Of a stretch of 34,221 nucleotides of DNA, positions 1-10,767 are shown one piece after another. Positions within the stretch are counted from its first letter, which is position 1. Each line of letters opens with the position of its first letter. A program made the translations under genes and the position numbers. The notes beneath the pieces are model-generated. The model was not told where the DNA came from. It saw nothing but the letters and a program-made list of their open reading frames with translations, and searched no databases. Origin of the DNA: Pleurotus ostreatus/Saccharomyces cerevisiae fusant (lineage: Eukaryota; Opisthokonta); contig JAMQCK010000244.1 of assembly GCA_024196135.1 (NCBI GenBank), forward strand, positions 1 to 34,221. The letters run 5' to 3'.

Positions 1-3000
1 TACGGGAGCCAATTCACTACGAAGCGATGCACTCCTCGAAGCGGCCAGGGCCGCGCAATCCAATTCCAGCAAGCTAATCGCCAGCCGCCTGATCCCAGTA
101 TCTTGGAAGACATACGCCGCCTCCCATATCAGGACCCGCACGCCGTACAGCAGCAGAACGAGCGCACAAACTACTTGCAACGGAACCAGATTGCCGTCAG
201 CGCCGTGCAGTTTGGGTGGGACTGTCGCGACGCTGTCTTTTCCATCGAATGGGAGGAGACATTCCAGTGGAACGACGCGTATGTCATGTTCGACGACGAG
301 CGGCGTGAAATACGCGTCCGTATGCGCCACCCCGACTCGCCAGGGAGGTTGCTCGCTATCGCGATGCGCTACACGCAGATCATGATTATATCCGCGCCCC
401 GTCATTCTGACAACCCTGCCATCACAATCAGCCTCTCAGTCGCGCCTTTCTTCGAGTCCGAGGCACCCAATCCCTCGCAGGAAGATCGCCGCGTTCGCCT
501 ACCTCACCTCCCGTTCGGGCATCACGAGGACGTCGTCGCTTTCACGTCGCTTGCCCTGCGCCTCGTCCTGCCATCGCAAGATTCCCTCCGACGATTCCAC
601 GAGGTCGCTGCTGTTGCAGACGTGCACCACCTCGACGACTGCGACTACCCCGCTGTCCGTCGTAATATATTTGGTCCCATCGTTATGGGCCGCATACAAG
701 AGTGGCAACGCCACTTTCCTTGGGCCGTCTCCTTCCAGATCGAGGGTCTACTCCGCTGCCTTTACATGGGACCCGACGAACTCTTGACTTTCATGCCTAG
801 GGTGCACGCTATGCATCGGCGTCATGGTACCTCGTACACCGCTTTATTCCTCAAGTATTTCCAAAGCCGGCTGGTTGCTTGGGTGCAATACGAGGACGAG
901 TCGGAGACCATCGACGAATGCTTCCAGCGCGCGACGAAGGAATTCGCGAAGCAGGGGCTGAACGAGGTGGTCAAACCGACCGACGGTAGCGTCTTCGACT
1001 CCTTGCATGTGATCGTGACGCCGACGACGATGATCTTGGAGGGGCCGTTCCCCGAGCGGTCGAATCGTATTATCCGGATGTACGACGCGAAGCATCACGA
1101 CTGCTTCTTGCGCGTTAGCTTCGTGGAGGAGGGAAGGCTGCAATACCGGTTCGACAGGGAGGTCGATGGACGAACCTTCATCCGCGCTCGCATTGGACCT
1201 TTGCTGAAGGAAGGCCTTGTCATAGCCGGACACAAGTTCGAGTTCCTGGCGTACTCGCAGTCAGCGCTGAAGGAACACGCAGTCTGGTAAGCAGATATTG
1301 TCTCTGACTTTGTCAAAATCTGACCCAAATTCCTAGGTTCGTCAAACCCTTCCGCCCAGACGGGCAACGCACCGACGTGACCGCCGCCACCATCATCGCC
1401 GGCATCGGCGACTTCAGCACCAGCAAGGACCGCTTCTGCCCCGCGCGCTACGCCGCCCGCCTCTCGCAGGCCTTCACCGCCACCGACGCCTCCGTCTTCG
1501 TCGAGGCGGAGGAGATCGGCTACAACAATGATATCTCCACCCCGGACGGCGCGTACCACTTCACCGACGGCGTGGGCACGATGTCGAAGGAGATGGCAGT
1601 GGATACGTGGACGGAGCTGCGGCGGACGAGGAAGAGAGCGAGGAAGAGCAAGGGGACGCCGGCGAGCTTTCAGATTCGGCTGATGGGGTCGAAGGGGATG
1701 TTGAGCGTGGACTATAAGTTGAGGGGGAGGGCGGTGTGCTTGAGGCCGTCAATGATCAAGTTTGAGGCGCCGGATAGTTTGAATTTGGAGATTGCGAGGG
1801 CGTTTGATAGGCCCGGGAAGTACGTGCAGCAACCTATATAAAACCTCTCCTTACCCTCTTACTAACAAATCGCCAGATACTACCTCAACCGCCCACTCAT
1901 CATGCTCCTCGAAGGCCTCGGCGTCCCCTACGAAACCTTCCTCAAATACCAAGACCTTGCCGTCCGCGACGCCCACCGCGCTACCGAGTCCCTCGCCCAC
2001 GCCGCCCGCATGCTCGAAGCGTTTGGCCTCGGCACCTCCTTCCGCCTCCCCTCCGTCCTCCTCAACCTCGAGAAACTCGGAATCGACCACCTCCCCGGGG
2101 ACGCCTTCTACGACCGCATGCGTGAGTTCGCGATCAACCACGTCCTGCGAGTGCTCAAGAACCACGCGCGCATACCGATCCCGGGCGCGTACACGCTGGT
2201 CGGCGTCGCGGACGTGCATCGGTGGTTGGGCGAGGGGGAGGTGTTTGCGTGCGTGAAGGAGGTGGATAGTAATAGGATTGAGTATCTGGAGGGGGATATA
2301 CTGATCTCGAGGTCGCCGACGATACATCCGGGGGATGTGCAGGTGGTGAGGGCGATTGGGAGGCCGCCGGCGGGGTCGCCGTTTGCGCAGGAGCCGTTGG
2401 CGAATACCGTGGTGTTTTCGGTGAAAGGTATGTTGTTAGGTCTCCTTCGCGCGCGGAAGGAGCAGCGTCTGACTGTTTCTCAGGTGTAAGACCACTGCCA
2501 TCGATGCTTGGAGGCGGCGATCTCGATGGAGACGTGTACAACCTCATTCGCCTCGATACGCACCCGGAATTCCGCCCAGCGCGCACCTGTGAAGCCGCAT
2601 CGTATGCCGCCGCGCCCAGGAAAGTCCTGGATCGCCCAGCGAACATGGACGATGTCGCCGACTTTGTTCTGGACTTCATGAGCTTCGATGTGCGCACAAC
2701 TGGATTTTCCTCGCGTAAAAACACGCTCTGAGGTTTACTTTACAGGTCCTGGGCATTATCGCCATCAACTGGCTGGTCATCGCGGACCAGAGCCAGGTGA
2801 ACATATTCGACAACGACTGCCTGACTCTTTCGCAGTTGCATAGCGATGCGGTAGACTTCCCAAAGTCGGGCCAGCCGGTGGAGATCGCCAAAATCCCGAA
2901 GCTCAAGTTCAAGGCGAAGGTGAGGGCCACCACAACCCGGTAGCGATGATATTGACATGCACTGCAGCCTGACTGGAATGCACCGGAGACAGTCAATCCC

Positions 3001-3678
3001 GACTCCGCGAGATACTACGAGAGTCAACGAGCCATCGGCAAGCTCTTCCGCGCCATCGAGCTCACCGCTGTCCGCACTGTCAACCATACCTCCCGCGCCC
3101 AAGGCCGCAGACGTCGCCAACGCCGAACGACCCGCGACGACGTCGCCGAATCCCTATCCGGCCTAAGCCTGGACGATATCGACGACCCCCTCTTCGATGC
3201 CCTCTACGACCGCGTCGCCGCCTACGACATGAAGGTCAACGACGAGGCCACGCTCGAAGAGGTCGAGTCCACCGGCCAGCTCTTCCAGCGCTACGTGAAC
3301 GAGCTGCGCAGCATCTGCGCCACGAACACGCTCTCGCAGTCGCGCGCCGCGATGCTCACGGAGGAGGAGGCGACCGTCGGCACGATCGTGCAGAAGACGT
3401 CGCAGCCAAGGAAACGCAAGGACCAGATGGCGAAGCTCAGGGAGCAGACGGACTTTTTGGTGAGGGGGATTAGGGAGGAGATGGCGGGGGACGATGATGA
3501 TATTCCGGAGGTGCCGCTGCATAGGGCATGGTTGGCGTGGCAGCTGGCGTATCAGAAGCAGAAGCAGAAGTTGTTTGGGGCGCAGAGCTTTGGGTGGGTG
3601 GCGATGGGGGCTATATTTGAGGCGGTGAAGGAGATCGAGGATAGAATGAAGGAGGAGCAGGCGTTTAGGTTTTACTAA
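1..3678 (+). CDS. RNA-dependent RNA polymerase (eukaryotic RdRP/QDE-1 type), 5' partial
   Basis: Makes dsRNA from single-stranded RNA in RNA silencing. Frame is open from base 1, so the 5' end lies outside the window; 1136 residues are visible. Exons: <1-1286, 1337-1819, 1877-2427, 2484-2689, 2746-2919, 2968-3678; all five introns (48-57 nt) have GT-AG ends and keep frame. The family's catalytic loop DLDGD, preceded by a Gly run, is at bases 2519-2533, and the upstream block with FTDGVGTMS and the QIRLMGSKGML segment is typical of cellular RdRPs. The C-terminal exon is charged and helical. No frameshift or stop interrupts the reading, so the visible part appears intact. It converges on SmD2, with 191 bp between the stop codons. 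Family assignment is firm; which paralogue class it belongs to is not determinable here. Confidence 0.92.
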
Positions 3679-3869
3679 CTTGGACTTTACTCACCGCGGG
3701 CGACATCTGTACTTACCTGCATACTTACATTGAGCTGCACGACGACAATAGCGTGATCTTACTCTTTCGAGCGCACAAGGCAGTGTTTTGAGCAGCATTA
3801 TCGTACAAAAACAACATGAACATACAGAAGATGCAAAAGATGAGAAGTCCGGCGAGACGATGCCATACA

Positions 3870-4457
3870 CTATGCAGAGTTTCGCAAGACTGAAGGAATG
3901 ATCAGTCTTAGCAGCAGTGGATGATACTAGGTCACTCACTCAAGATGACAGAATCCCCACTGCGATGATGAGAAGTCAGCAAAAGAGGAGGGAGACATTT
4001 GGGGACGTACCGAAGGAACATCTTGCTGATGAAGCGGTCCTTGTTGACGGGCTTCTTGTTCTTGCCTTTTGGTATTTCTGTCCACATCTACTTGGTGTAA
4101 GCATTGGGGATGGTTAGGGAGGAGAGTTGACGCGCCTCCTTCACATTCTCAAGCACCTGAGGGGAAGCGATCAGCACATCTGGAGGAAGGGGAGGTACGC
4201 AATCGCGCACCATGTTGCTATGTCTGTCAAAAGCTTTGACGCGCGCAAGCAGTTTCTTGTCGTTTCTCAACGAGATGAGGACCTGGGTGTGGTTGCGGAC
4301 CGCCTGCTGCAGGACGGACAACGGGCCCTGGGAGATTTCGTGCTCCTCCAGCTGCCTGAGCTGGGCCTCGTCGAGCTCGGACTTGGGGACGTGGACGTAT
4401 TGACTGCGAACATAATCAGCGATATACAGACGCGTACAGCAGCGCTACGGACCTCAT
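3870..4457 (-). CDS. SMD2: Small nuclear ribonucleoprotein Sm D2
   Basis: Core Sm-ring subunit of spliceosomal snRNPs, nuclear. Six exons on the minus strand: 4453-4457, 4211-4403, 4136-4156, 4011-4087, 3940-3959, 3870-3889, giving 111 residues, close to the usual length. The first exon holds only ATG plus two bases (donor GTCCGT); the start is fixed by splicing to [13 protein letters not shown]. Sm1 motif region reads [16 protein letters not shown] and [17 protein letters not shown]; Sm2 reads MFLRGDSVILILRN. Intron 3 (4088-4135) has a GC donor (GAG|GCGCGT) and TAG acceptor; no GT donor there restores the conserved KEMWTE join. The last exon encodes only about six residues. It is divergent from NOP7, 115 bp apart, so the two probably share a promoter. 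Confidence 0.93.
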
Positions 4458-4572
4458 GGCGAAGAACAAGGCGCGACTGTGTGCAATTGTTTGTTTCGTG
4501 TACTTTTCGGGCATGTGGCGTCTATGATCGGCATTGTTTTCGTTCATCACTTCCCCCACCGACACCGCAGAC
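4458..4572. promoter_or_regulatory. Bidirectional promoter region SMD2 / NOP7
   Basis: Only 115 bp separate the two divergent start codons, so core promoters and 5' leaders of both genes must overlap here. No clear TATA box is visible. The inference of shared control rests on spacing only. Confidence 0.6.
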
Positions 4573-6690
4573 ATGGGACGAATACATAGGAAGGGCAAGG
4601 CCGGCGCCGCGAAGGCCTACATCACCCGCTCATCGGCCGTCAAAAAGCTTCAGGTGTCTCTGGCGGATTTCAGGAGACTCTGTATCTTGAAGGGTGCGCG
4701 ATGTGCTACTTCTAGTAGGTGCAGGGACTTACATGCGTTGCAGGCATATTCCCCCGCGAACCTCGCAACAAGAAGAAGGCCAACAAGGGCTCCTCTGTTC
4801 CCACTTCCTTCTACTACACCAAAGACATTGCCTTCCTCGCCCATGAGCCAGTGCTCAAGCGGCTACGAGAGCACAAGGCGTTTGCGAAGAAGCTCTCTCG
4901 CGCGCTCGGTCGGGGGGAGTGGGGCGATGCCAAGCACCTCGAGGAGAACAAGCCTGTGTACCGGATAGACCACATCATCAAGGAGAGGTGCGCGCAAATG
5001 CTTCTGTGCGTTGATCGCAGGCTAACGATCAAGTCAGGTATCCGACCTTCATTGATGCTCTCCGTGATATCGACGACGCCCTCTGCATGATCTTCCTCTT
5101 CGCATCTCTCCCCTCCGGCGATCGCATTCCCCCCTCCCTTACCGAAAACTGCTCCAGACTCGCCGCGGAATGGCAGCTCTACGTGATGCACTCGAAAAGC
5201 TTGCGGAAGGCTTTCCTGTCGATCAAGGGTGTCTACTACCAGGCTGAGGTCATGGACCAGACAATAACGTGGCTTGTCCCTTACCAGTTCACGCAGAATG
5301 TGCGTAGCGATCGCCTATGTTCTGATCCACTCCACTGATAGCGTTCGCAGGTCCCCTCAGACGTCGACGTGCGAGTGATGCTCACCTTCTTGGAGCTCTA
5401 CCAAACCATGCTCGGCTTCGTCTTCTTCAAGCTTTACACCGACGCCGGTCTTGTCTACCCACCGCCTCTTGACATCAAGAAGGATGAGGGTGCTGCCGGT
5501 GTCGGCGCCTACAGCTTGCAAGAGGCGACGAAGCCTGCTCTACCTAGCAAGCCCAAGGCAAAGGAGGTTGAGGTCGATGGCCACAAGGTCACCACCAAAG
5601 ACGTCAAGCAGGCCATCAAGAGTCTCACCTCCGCCGAAGCCGCCCCCACCGACGGCGACGTCGAGATGGCGTCCGCCGACCCCACACCAGCAGAGGAGGA
5701 AGAGGAATTCGTTCCTCACCCGTCCACAAAAGACACCGAGACCGCCGCGTCCCTCCCCACGCTCCAGTCCATCTCCGCCCTCCCGCCCTCGCTCTCCACC
5801 ACCCTCTTCGCCCCTTACACCTTCTACCTCTCCCGCGAGATCTCCCGCCCCATCTTCGAGTTCCTCATCCGGTCCTTCGGTGGGCGCGTTGGGTGGCCTG
5901 AGTCCTCGGGGGGCGGGTCGCCCATCAGCGAGTCCGATGAGGCGATCACGCACGTCGTCATCGACCGACCGCCCCCGCGGAAGGCGAACGAGACGGCGGA
6001 GGAGCGCGAGCGGCGCGCCAGACGGAAGTACGTGCAGCCGCAGTGGGTAGTGGACTGTATCAATGCGGGCAAGATCCTGCTCGAGGACGCGTATGCGCAG
6101 GGCGCAGTGCTCCCGCCGCATCTGAGCCCCTTCGGCGAGTACTATGAGGGCGCGTACGATCCGGCGAAGCCGCTCGATGCGCAGCAGGGCGCGGTGCGGG
6201 AGAGTGAGGACGAGGATGAGGACATGGAGGCCGACGAGGCAAAGGAGGGCGAGGAGGAAGACGACGAGTCCGCCGAGGAGGAGGCACCAGAAGCCGTCGC
6301 CCTCAAGGCCGCTGTCTCCGCCGGCGCGGACCCCGAAGCCCTACGCGCCGCTGAGCTCGCGGCAGAGGCCGCCGGCGTCGACTACGGCGCATTCGAGAAG
6401 GAGGTCGCCAAGTCGCAGAAGAAGGCGAAGGCGCCTGCGAAGGCTGCCGCCACAGACGACGCCGAGCAGGACATGAACAAGATGATGATGAGCAACAAGC
6501 AGCGGAAGCTGTACGAGAAGGTCAAGCACAGTCAGAAGAAGCGGGAGGCCGAGGTAAGGAGTCGTGTTCTAAACTTCACAGTCCAGACACTGACATATTT
6601 GCCCCACAGAAAACAAAACTCGAGCAGCGCAAGCTCGACCTTATCAAGCAAAAGAAGCAGCAGACGAAGTCGAAGAAGGTTGCTTCGTAG
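4573..6690 (+). CDS. NOP7: Pescadillo homologue (ribosome biogenesis, NOP7)
   Basis: Nucleolar protein of the PeBoW/Nop7-Erb1-Ytm1 complex, needed for 27S pre-rRNA processing and 60S maturation. Exons: 4573-4693, 4744-4987, 5038-5299, 5351-6553, 6610-6690; 636 residues, in the family range. Start [20 protein letters not shown] and the segment [11 protein letters not shown] are diagnostic of the pescadillo N-terminal domain. A BRCT domain lies at about residues 358-470 ([31 protein letters not shown]). Between them and after BRCT are acidic Glu/Asp-rich stretches; the C-terminus is Lys/Gln-rich, coiled-coil-like and basic. All introns are 50-56 nt with GT-AG ends. Product identity is very secure; no anomalies seen. 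Confidence 0.95.
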
Positions 6691-6921
6691 GTTTTGCTTA
6701 TTGCGTTGTTGTTTGTACCCATCCCATCTGTCCATTGCTTTATCATCATTGTTCATCATCTGTAGTACTCTTGTCGAATTCATGTAGACACCGCCTGTGC
6801 TTGAAGGGTATTGACCGATGGTACTGTGATGTTCACTGTATAGCAGCTGGAATGCGTATCTTCAAGGTAACTTTGGAAGGCTCCTGGGGTTGGATCTGGC
6901 TAGAAACGGCGATCTCCCAAC

Positions 6922-7006
6922 GGCCTGATGGTCTAGTAGTATGATTCCTTGTTAGGGTGCAAGCATCGTTTCGAGGAGGTCCCGGGTTCAATTCCCGGTC
7001 AGGCCC
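6922..7006 (+). tRNA. tRNA-Pro(AGG) with 13-nt intron
   Basis: Acceptor arms GGCCTGA (6922-6928) and TCAGGCC (6999-7005) pair perfectly, discriminator C at 7006. The D-arm region TGGTCTAGTAG serves as A box and the T-arm GGTTCAATTCC as B box; T stem CCGGG/CCCGG. Anticodon stem CCTTG (6947-6951) pairs with CGAGG (6972-6976); anticodon AGG is 6954-6956. The extra bases 6958-6970 fit a canonical nuclear tRNA intron directly after position 37, leaving a 72-nt mature tRNA. The gene stands alone between NOP7 and an unknown gene. Confidence 0.93.
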
Positions 7007-7028
7007 TGTCTTTGCGTCCCACAGTTGC

Positions 7029-7033
7029 TTTTT
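7029..7033 (+). terminator. Pol III T-run terminator of tRNA-Pro
   Basis: A run of five T residues begins 23 nt after the tRNA 3' end; the nearer T-run (7011-7013) has only three. Five Ts are sufficient for RNA polymerase III termination in fungi. Confidence 0.6.
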
Positions 7034-7188
7034 GCAAGGTGGGTATCGAGACACGTATCGAGCAAGCGGGCAAGTCCGTTGCGGCACATTTGAGGCAACT
7101 TTATGGCCGGAGTCCCATCAATCACTTCATCATTGAAGTCCTACTCGGACATCGGACCGGTCCTCACCTCTTGTTGCGCGCCACCATC

Positions 7189-7961
7189 ATGGCAGCTGAC
7201 GCCCGACGTCCCTCAATCGGCTCCCCGCGTCGCTCTCTTGATGGCGCGCGACCGCCAGCACCTACCTCTCCTCCTGCTGCCTCTGCTTCGACACATTCCG
7301 CACCCACACCCCCATACTACATCCTCCTCTCGCACTCTGGCGTCCTCGCACACGCACCGATCACATACCACTACGCGGATGACCCAGCTCTAGCACTGTT
7401 GCCAGAAAGCCCTGGGGAGCATGTCGTGCTGTTGGACTGGGCGCTGACAGAGGTGACGGGAACCGCGAACGCGTCGCCGTCTGGCGCGACGGCAGGCTCT
7501 ACGTCGGGCGCTACGACTGCCGGATCGACATCGGGCGCGACTACCGCGTCGAGCGCGACACCGCTTGTTAGTCCGTCTGCGAGTACTCCTAGCGCACGAA
7601 TAGCACACTCGGAATCGACTATCAAGCCGGACGATCTGGTGATGGGGGAGAAGGTCACAGCGCAGTCTCTGTCGCCTTCGTTAGCGGTGAGAGGCGTGCG
7701 CGTAGAAGACGTGCAGAGCCATCGCATGTATGTGCTTGAGACAACGGAAGGAGCAGGGTGCGCATTCCGTTTTCAGTTGTGTGTGTAGATGCTAAGATGC
7801 ATGCAGGTGCGCGCCACCAGCGGATACAAGCGCTGAGGCGCTTGTAGCCACGTTCAAGCAGAGGTGCGTATTGCATTCGAATGGGAAGTCTTGCTCATCG
7901 CGTTCCCTTGTACGTCAGAAATGCTGCTCTTCAACAAGTGCTCGACTATCCGTCAATATGA
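7189..7961 (+). CDS. Unknown protein with Ala/Thr/Ser low-complexity insert
   Basis: Not recognised. Exons 7189-7757, 7807-7863, 7919-7961 give 222 residues; both introns (49 and 55 nt) have GTGCGT donors and CAG acceptors and hold the frame, ending with a KQRNAALQQVLDYPSI-like tail. N-terminus is Pro/Ser-rich, followed by an apparently folded segment (YYILLSHSGVLAHAPITYHY and EHVVLLDWALTEV). Residues about 98-125 are a repetitive Gly-Ala-Thr-Ser stretch (unit near GATTAGSTS) that is imperfectly repeated in the DNA at 7483-7561. No signal peptide or membrane segment. An ATG in a favourable ACCATC-ATGG context sets the start. It converges on EMC7 with 140 bp between stop codons. The spliced structure argues for a real gene; function unknown. 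Confidence 0.7.
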
Positions 7962-8101
7962 CAGCGCGCCAGGCGACTCTTCTCCCCATGCCTCACCTCC
8001 GGCTACGACATGACGCTCACCATACAGCTCACAACTTGTATCGATATCCACTCATTGTTCCTCTATTGATTAATGTGTATACATATACATGGGATGTAGG
8101 G

Positions 8102-9119
8102 CTACCTCCGCTTGCCCTTCTTGCCAGCGTTACCGCGCGCGGGAGAGGCAGCCTGAGCAGGCGCAGCCTCGGGTTCGCCCTGGTTCATGAGAGCAGAAAA
8201 GCTGGGTGAGGCGTGAGCAGAGTTCTACATGAATATTTTGCAGGAGGACTGTAAATACGCACCCCGACTTGAAGTCCCCGCTCGCGAACGCGCTCTGTAT
8301 ATCGCCAAGTTTTGCCTGGTTGGCGTTGATTTCTTGCAGAGCCTCTGGGTCGACGCTCTTCTGCACAGGGAGTCAGTCGAATTCTTCGAGACGTAGGAGC
8401 AGGAGGGCGCACCATCAAATAGGGCATAGCGATCACCATGAGGAAGCCCGCGCCCATAATGAGCATCATTGGGTTCTGCAACATGCCGAGGGCGTTGAAA
8501 GACGTGGGCGCGGTGTAGTAGTTGTATTTCCCCCTGGACCGACGTGAGCTCTGTGCCTTATAACTTGTTGAAGGGAAAGCGTACCTCGCAGTAAGGACTA
8601 TGGGGTAAGGGAGCGTGACTTGGGTGGGAGGGTCGAGAGGTGTGCCCGGCACGTAAGGACGGACAATGGGGTCAGGAGAGGTACCATTCTCGTCGGGTTC
8701 TGGAACATCGACGCGGAGCTATCGGCTAAGTGTAAGGATTGCGATGCTTGCGAACAATGAGGAAGGGAACGCACGCTATCGAACATGTAGTCGTGCGCGC
8801 GTACACTCAGCAGGTACGTGCCAGCAGGAACGTCCGGGCTATGGTCCAATCAGCACTGCAATCCTGCAATTGCCTTGGGAGCACGCACATCGAGAACTTC
8901 CCACTCCTCAGCACATTCGCAGAGTACGCCGCATCATCGAGCAGGACCTTCGCCTGCCCGAGCTGCTTGATGTCTGTCTTGCGCGTCAATCCCTCCCTCT
9001 ATTCCACTTCCTTCACTTTACTCACCCTGACAAACGTTATTCCACATAATTCCTCCTGTGATATCGGCGGCGAGGGCAGCGCCCGCGAAGGCGGCAGCCA
9101 CGAACGCGCTCAGCTTCAT
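8102..9119 (-). CDS. EMC7: ER membrane protein complex subunit 7
   Basis: Subunit of the EMC, the ER insertase for tail-anchored and multi-pass proteins. Seven exons on the minus strand: 9026-9119, 8889-8973, 8775-8838, 8585-8718, 8413-8533, 8263-8360, 8102-8201, giving 231 residues, close to the animal protein. Residues 1-18 ([18 protein letters not shown]) are a signal peptide; a lumenal beta-sandwich domain follows with the family motif IPDVPAGTYLLSV and the HDYMFDSLRVDV strand, then LPYPIVLTARGKYNYY. One membrane segment lies at about 147-166 (MLIMGAGFLMVIAMPYLM), then a cytosolic tail ending in basic GKKGKRR. Starts 202 bp from divergent UTP23. Assignment is secure from motif order; the N-terminal half is less conserved than the C-terminal half. 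Confidence 0.9.
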
Positions 9120-9321
9120 GGTGGAGGGACGCAAGGGTGGCTATGGTGCGTTCGGCGCGCCCGGCCCGCTGATCGTGTCGTTTTCGTTCCGTCTTCATCG
9201 AGTTCTCATTTCCCCTCATCCTCCCCTCCCCTGCCCTTTCGCATCCTGGCATACTACCCTTCCTCATCTGCCTGAAGACCCGACATATCCACCATTCTCG
9301 CCCTCTTTACACTCGGCCAAA
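9120..9321. promoter_or_regulatory. Bidirectional promoter region EMC7 / UTP23
   Basis: The 202 bp between two divergent start codons must hold both promoters and leaders. Pyrimidine-rich tracts (for example 9218-9240) lie on the UTP23 side, common in fungal housekeeping promoters; no TATA box is evident. Confidence 0.55.
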
Positions 9322-10354
9322 ATGCGTCAAAAGCGCGCCAAGAGCTACCGCAAGCTCATGAGCTTGTACCACATCAACTTCGGCTTCAGGCAGCCGTATC
9401 AGATACTTGTCGATGCCGACATGTGCAAGGCCGCGATCGACAATAAGATGGATCTGCATAAGCAGCTGGAGATGGTGCTGCAGGGGGATGTGAAGCCGAG
9501 TGAGTGGTGATCGTCTATCCGAAGGCTTGAAGGGAGATGCTGACGGGTATGGGGGAATTGCCAGTGATCACGCAGTGCTGTATACACTCGCTTTACTTGG
9601 AGGGGAAGTCTGTACAGCCGGCGGTGGACTTGGCGAAAACGTTTGAGCGGAGAAAGTGCAATCATCGTGAAGCTATCGCGACGGATGAATGTCTTGCAGC
9701 GGTCATCGGTACGAACACATCTTCATGCATCCTGTAATCCATTGCTCATGCACCTCTTCAGGACCCACAAATAAGCACCGATATGCAGTCGCTACGCAGT
9801 CCCAGCCTCTGCGGGTGAAGCTGCGCGCCATTCCCGCTGTACCCCTTGTCCACATCAACCGCGCTGTCATGATCCTCGAGCCACCAAGCGACGCAACATT
9901 ACGGCAAAAAGAACTCGTGCGTACCCCTTGTCCCGCTGTACTCCTCCATGGATGCTTATTCAATGCACAGCTCGTCGCCACTTCGCTAAAGCCTTCTGCT
10001 CAAGATGCGTCTTTGGCGAGCAAGCCGTCCACCTCGAAGGAAGAGCCGCCAAAGAAGAAACATAAGGGTCCGAAGGGTCCGAATCCGCTTAGCGTAAAGA
10101 AGAAACAGAAGGGCACGGACGCAGCGTCGAAAGGGAAGAAGCCTGAGGAAGGCGCGAAGGCGGGCGAAAAGCGCAAACGTAGCCAGGAGGACGACGACCA
10201 TGCAGAGGGTGGACATGCGAAGGTCGACATCATCACGGGCGACGATGGAGAGGCAGGTCAGTCATCGGGTCGCAAGCGCAAGAGAAAGCGGAAGACAGGC
10301 GGCGGAGACGGGACGGCTGGCGGAGGCGAAGTTACAGCAACGGAGGTGGCGTGA
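9322..10354 (+). CDS. UTP23: rRNA-processing protein UTP23 (PIN-like)
   Basis: Small-subunit processome protein that binds pre-18S rRNA and is needed for snR30 release in yeast. Exons 9322-9499, 9565-9708, 9762-9916, 9971-10354; 286 residues. Start MRQKRAKSYRKLM and the stretch FGFRQPYQILVDADM are typical of the Utp23/Fcf1 family; MITQCCIHSLYLEG, a zinc-binding Cys/His cluster (FERRKCNHREA...DEC) and the NKHRYAVATQ and VPLVHINRAVMILEPPSD blocks favour Utp23 over Fcf1. The C-terminal exon is a Lys/Arg-rich tail (KRKRKRK), consistent with nucleolar RNA binding. Introns are 53-65 nt, GT-AG. Family is clear; the separation from FCF1 rests on the EPPSDAT and Cys/His patterns as I recall them. Confidence 0.9.
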
Positions 10355-10767
10355 ATGTATGTGCCGTCAGCTCCATGATGAGTATGTTGTTGATCGTCGT
10401 GTATGAAGAAATACATCCGCGCACGCTGTGTCAGACTCGACGGTCTTCGCGTTTGCTTTGAGGGTCCGATTGTGCAGGTCGAAAGCTGAGATTCCTCTGG
10501 TTCGAACGCTCAGGACCCTTTGGGCGTGAGACCGGCGCTCGGCAATACCCGCGCTACCCTCGACGACCACCTCCCATTGTTCTCCCAAAAAGGCAAAATT
10601 CAGTGTGGCCACGAGGTGTCGCGCGCTAATTGCTCCCCGTGACTGCCACGTTCTCGCCGATCTGTCGGGTCCAGCACCCGTAATTATCCATTCTCTCTCC
10701 TTCGACCATTATCTCGACGACCTCTGCCAGCTGCCCTCGACTTCGGTGGCGTCGACCTCGTCTGCTC
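10355..10767. other. Intergenic UTP23 / kinase
   Basis: This 413-bp stretch holds the UTP23 3' region and the kinase leader. No ATG-led coding exon is apparent; the last part (10640-10767) is pyrimidine-rich and lacks ATG until 10768, supporting that ATG as the kinase start. A GGTTCGAA stretch at 10500 resembles a B box but no tRNA fold accompanies it. Confidence 0.5.

Noticed and set aside
4127..4690. 187-codon plus-strand frame across SMD2 and the NOP7 start
   Set aside because: Antisense to SMD2 exons and out of frame with NOP7; no family resemblance.
10480..10530. GGTTCGAA near 10500 as a second tRNA
   Set aside because: No matching acceptor stem, D arm or A box at proper distance.
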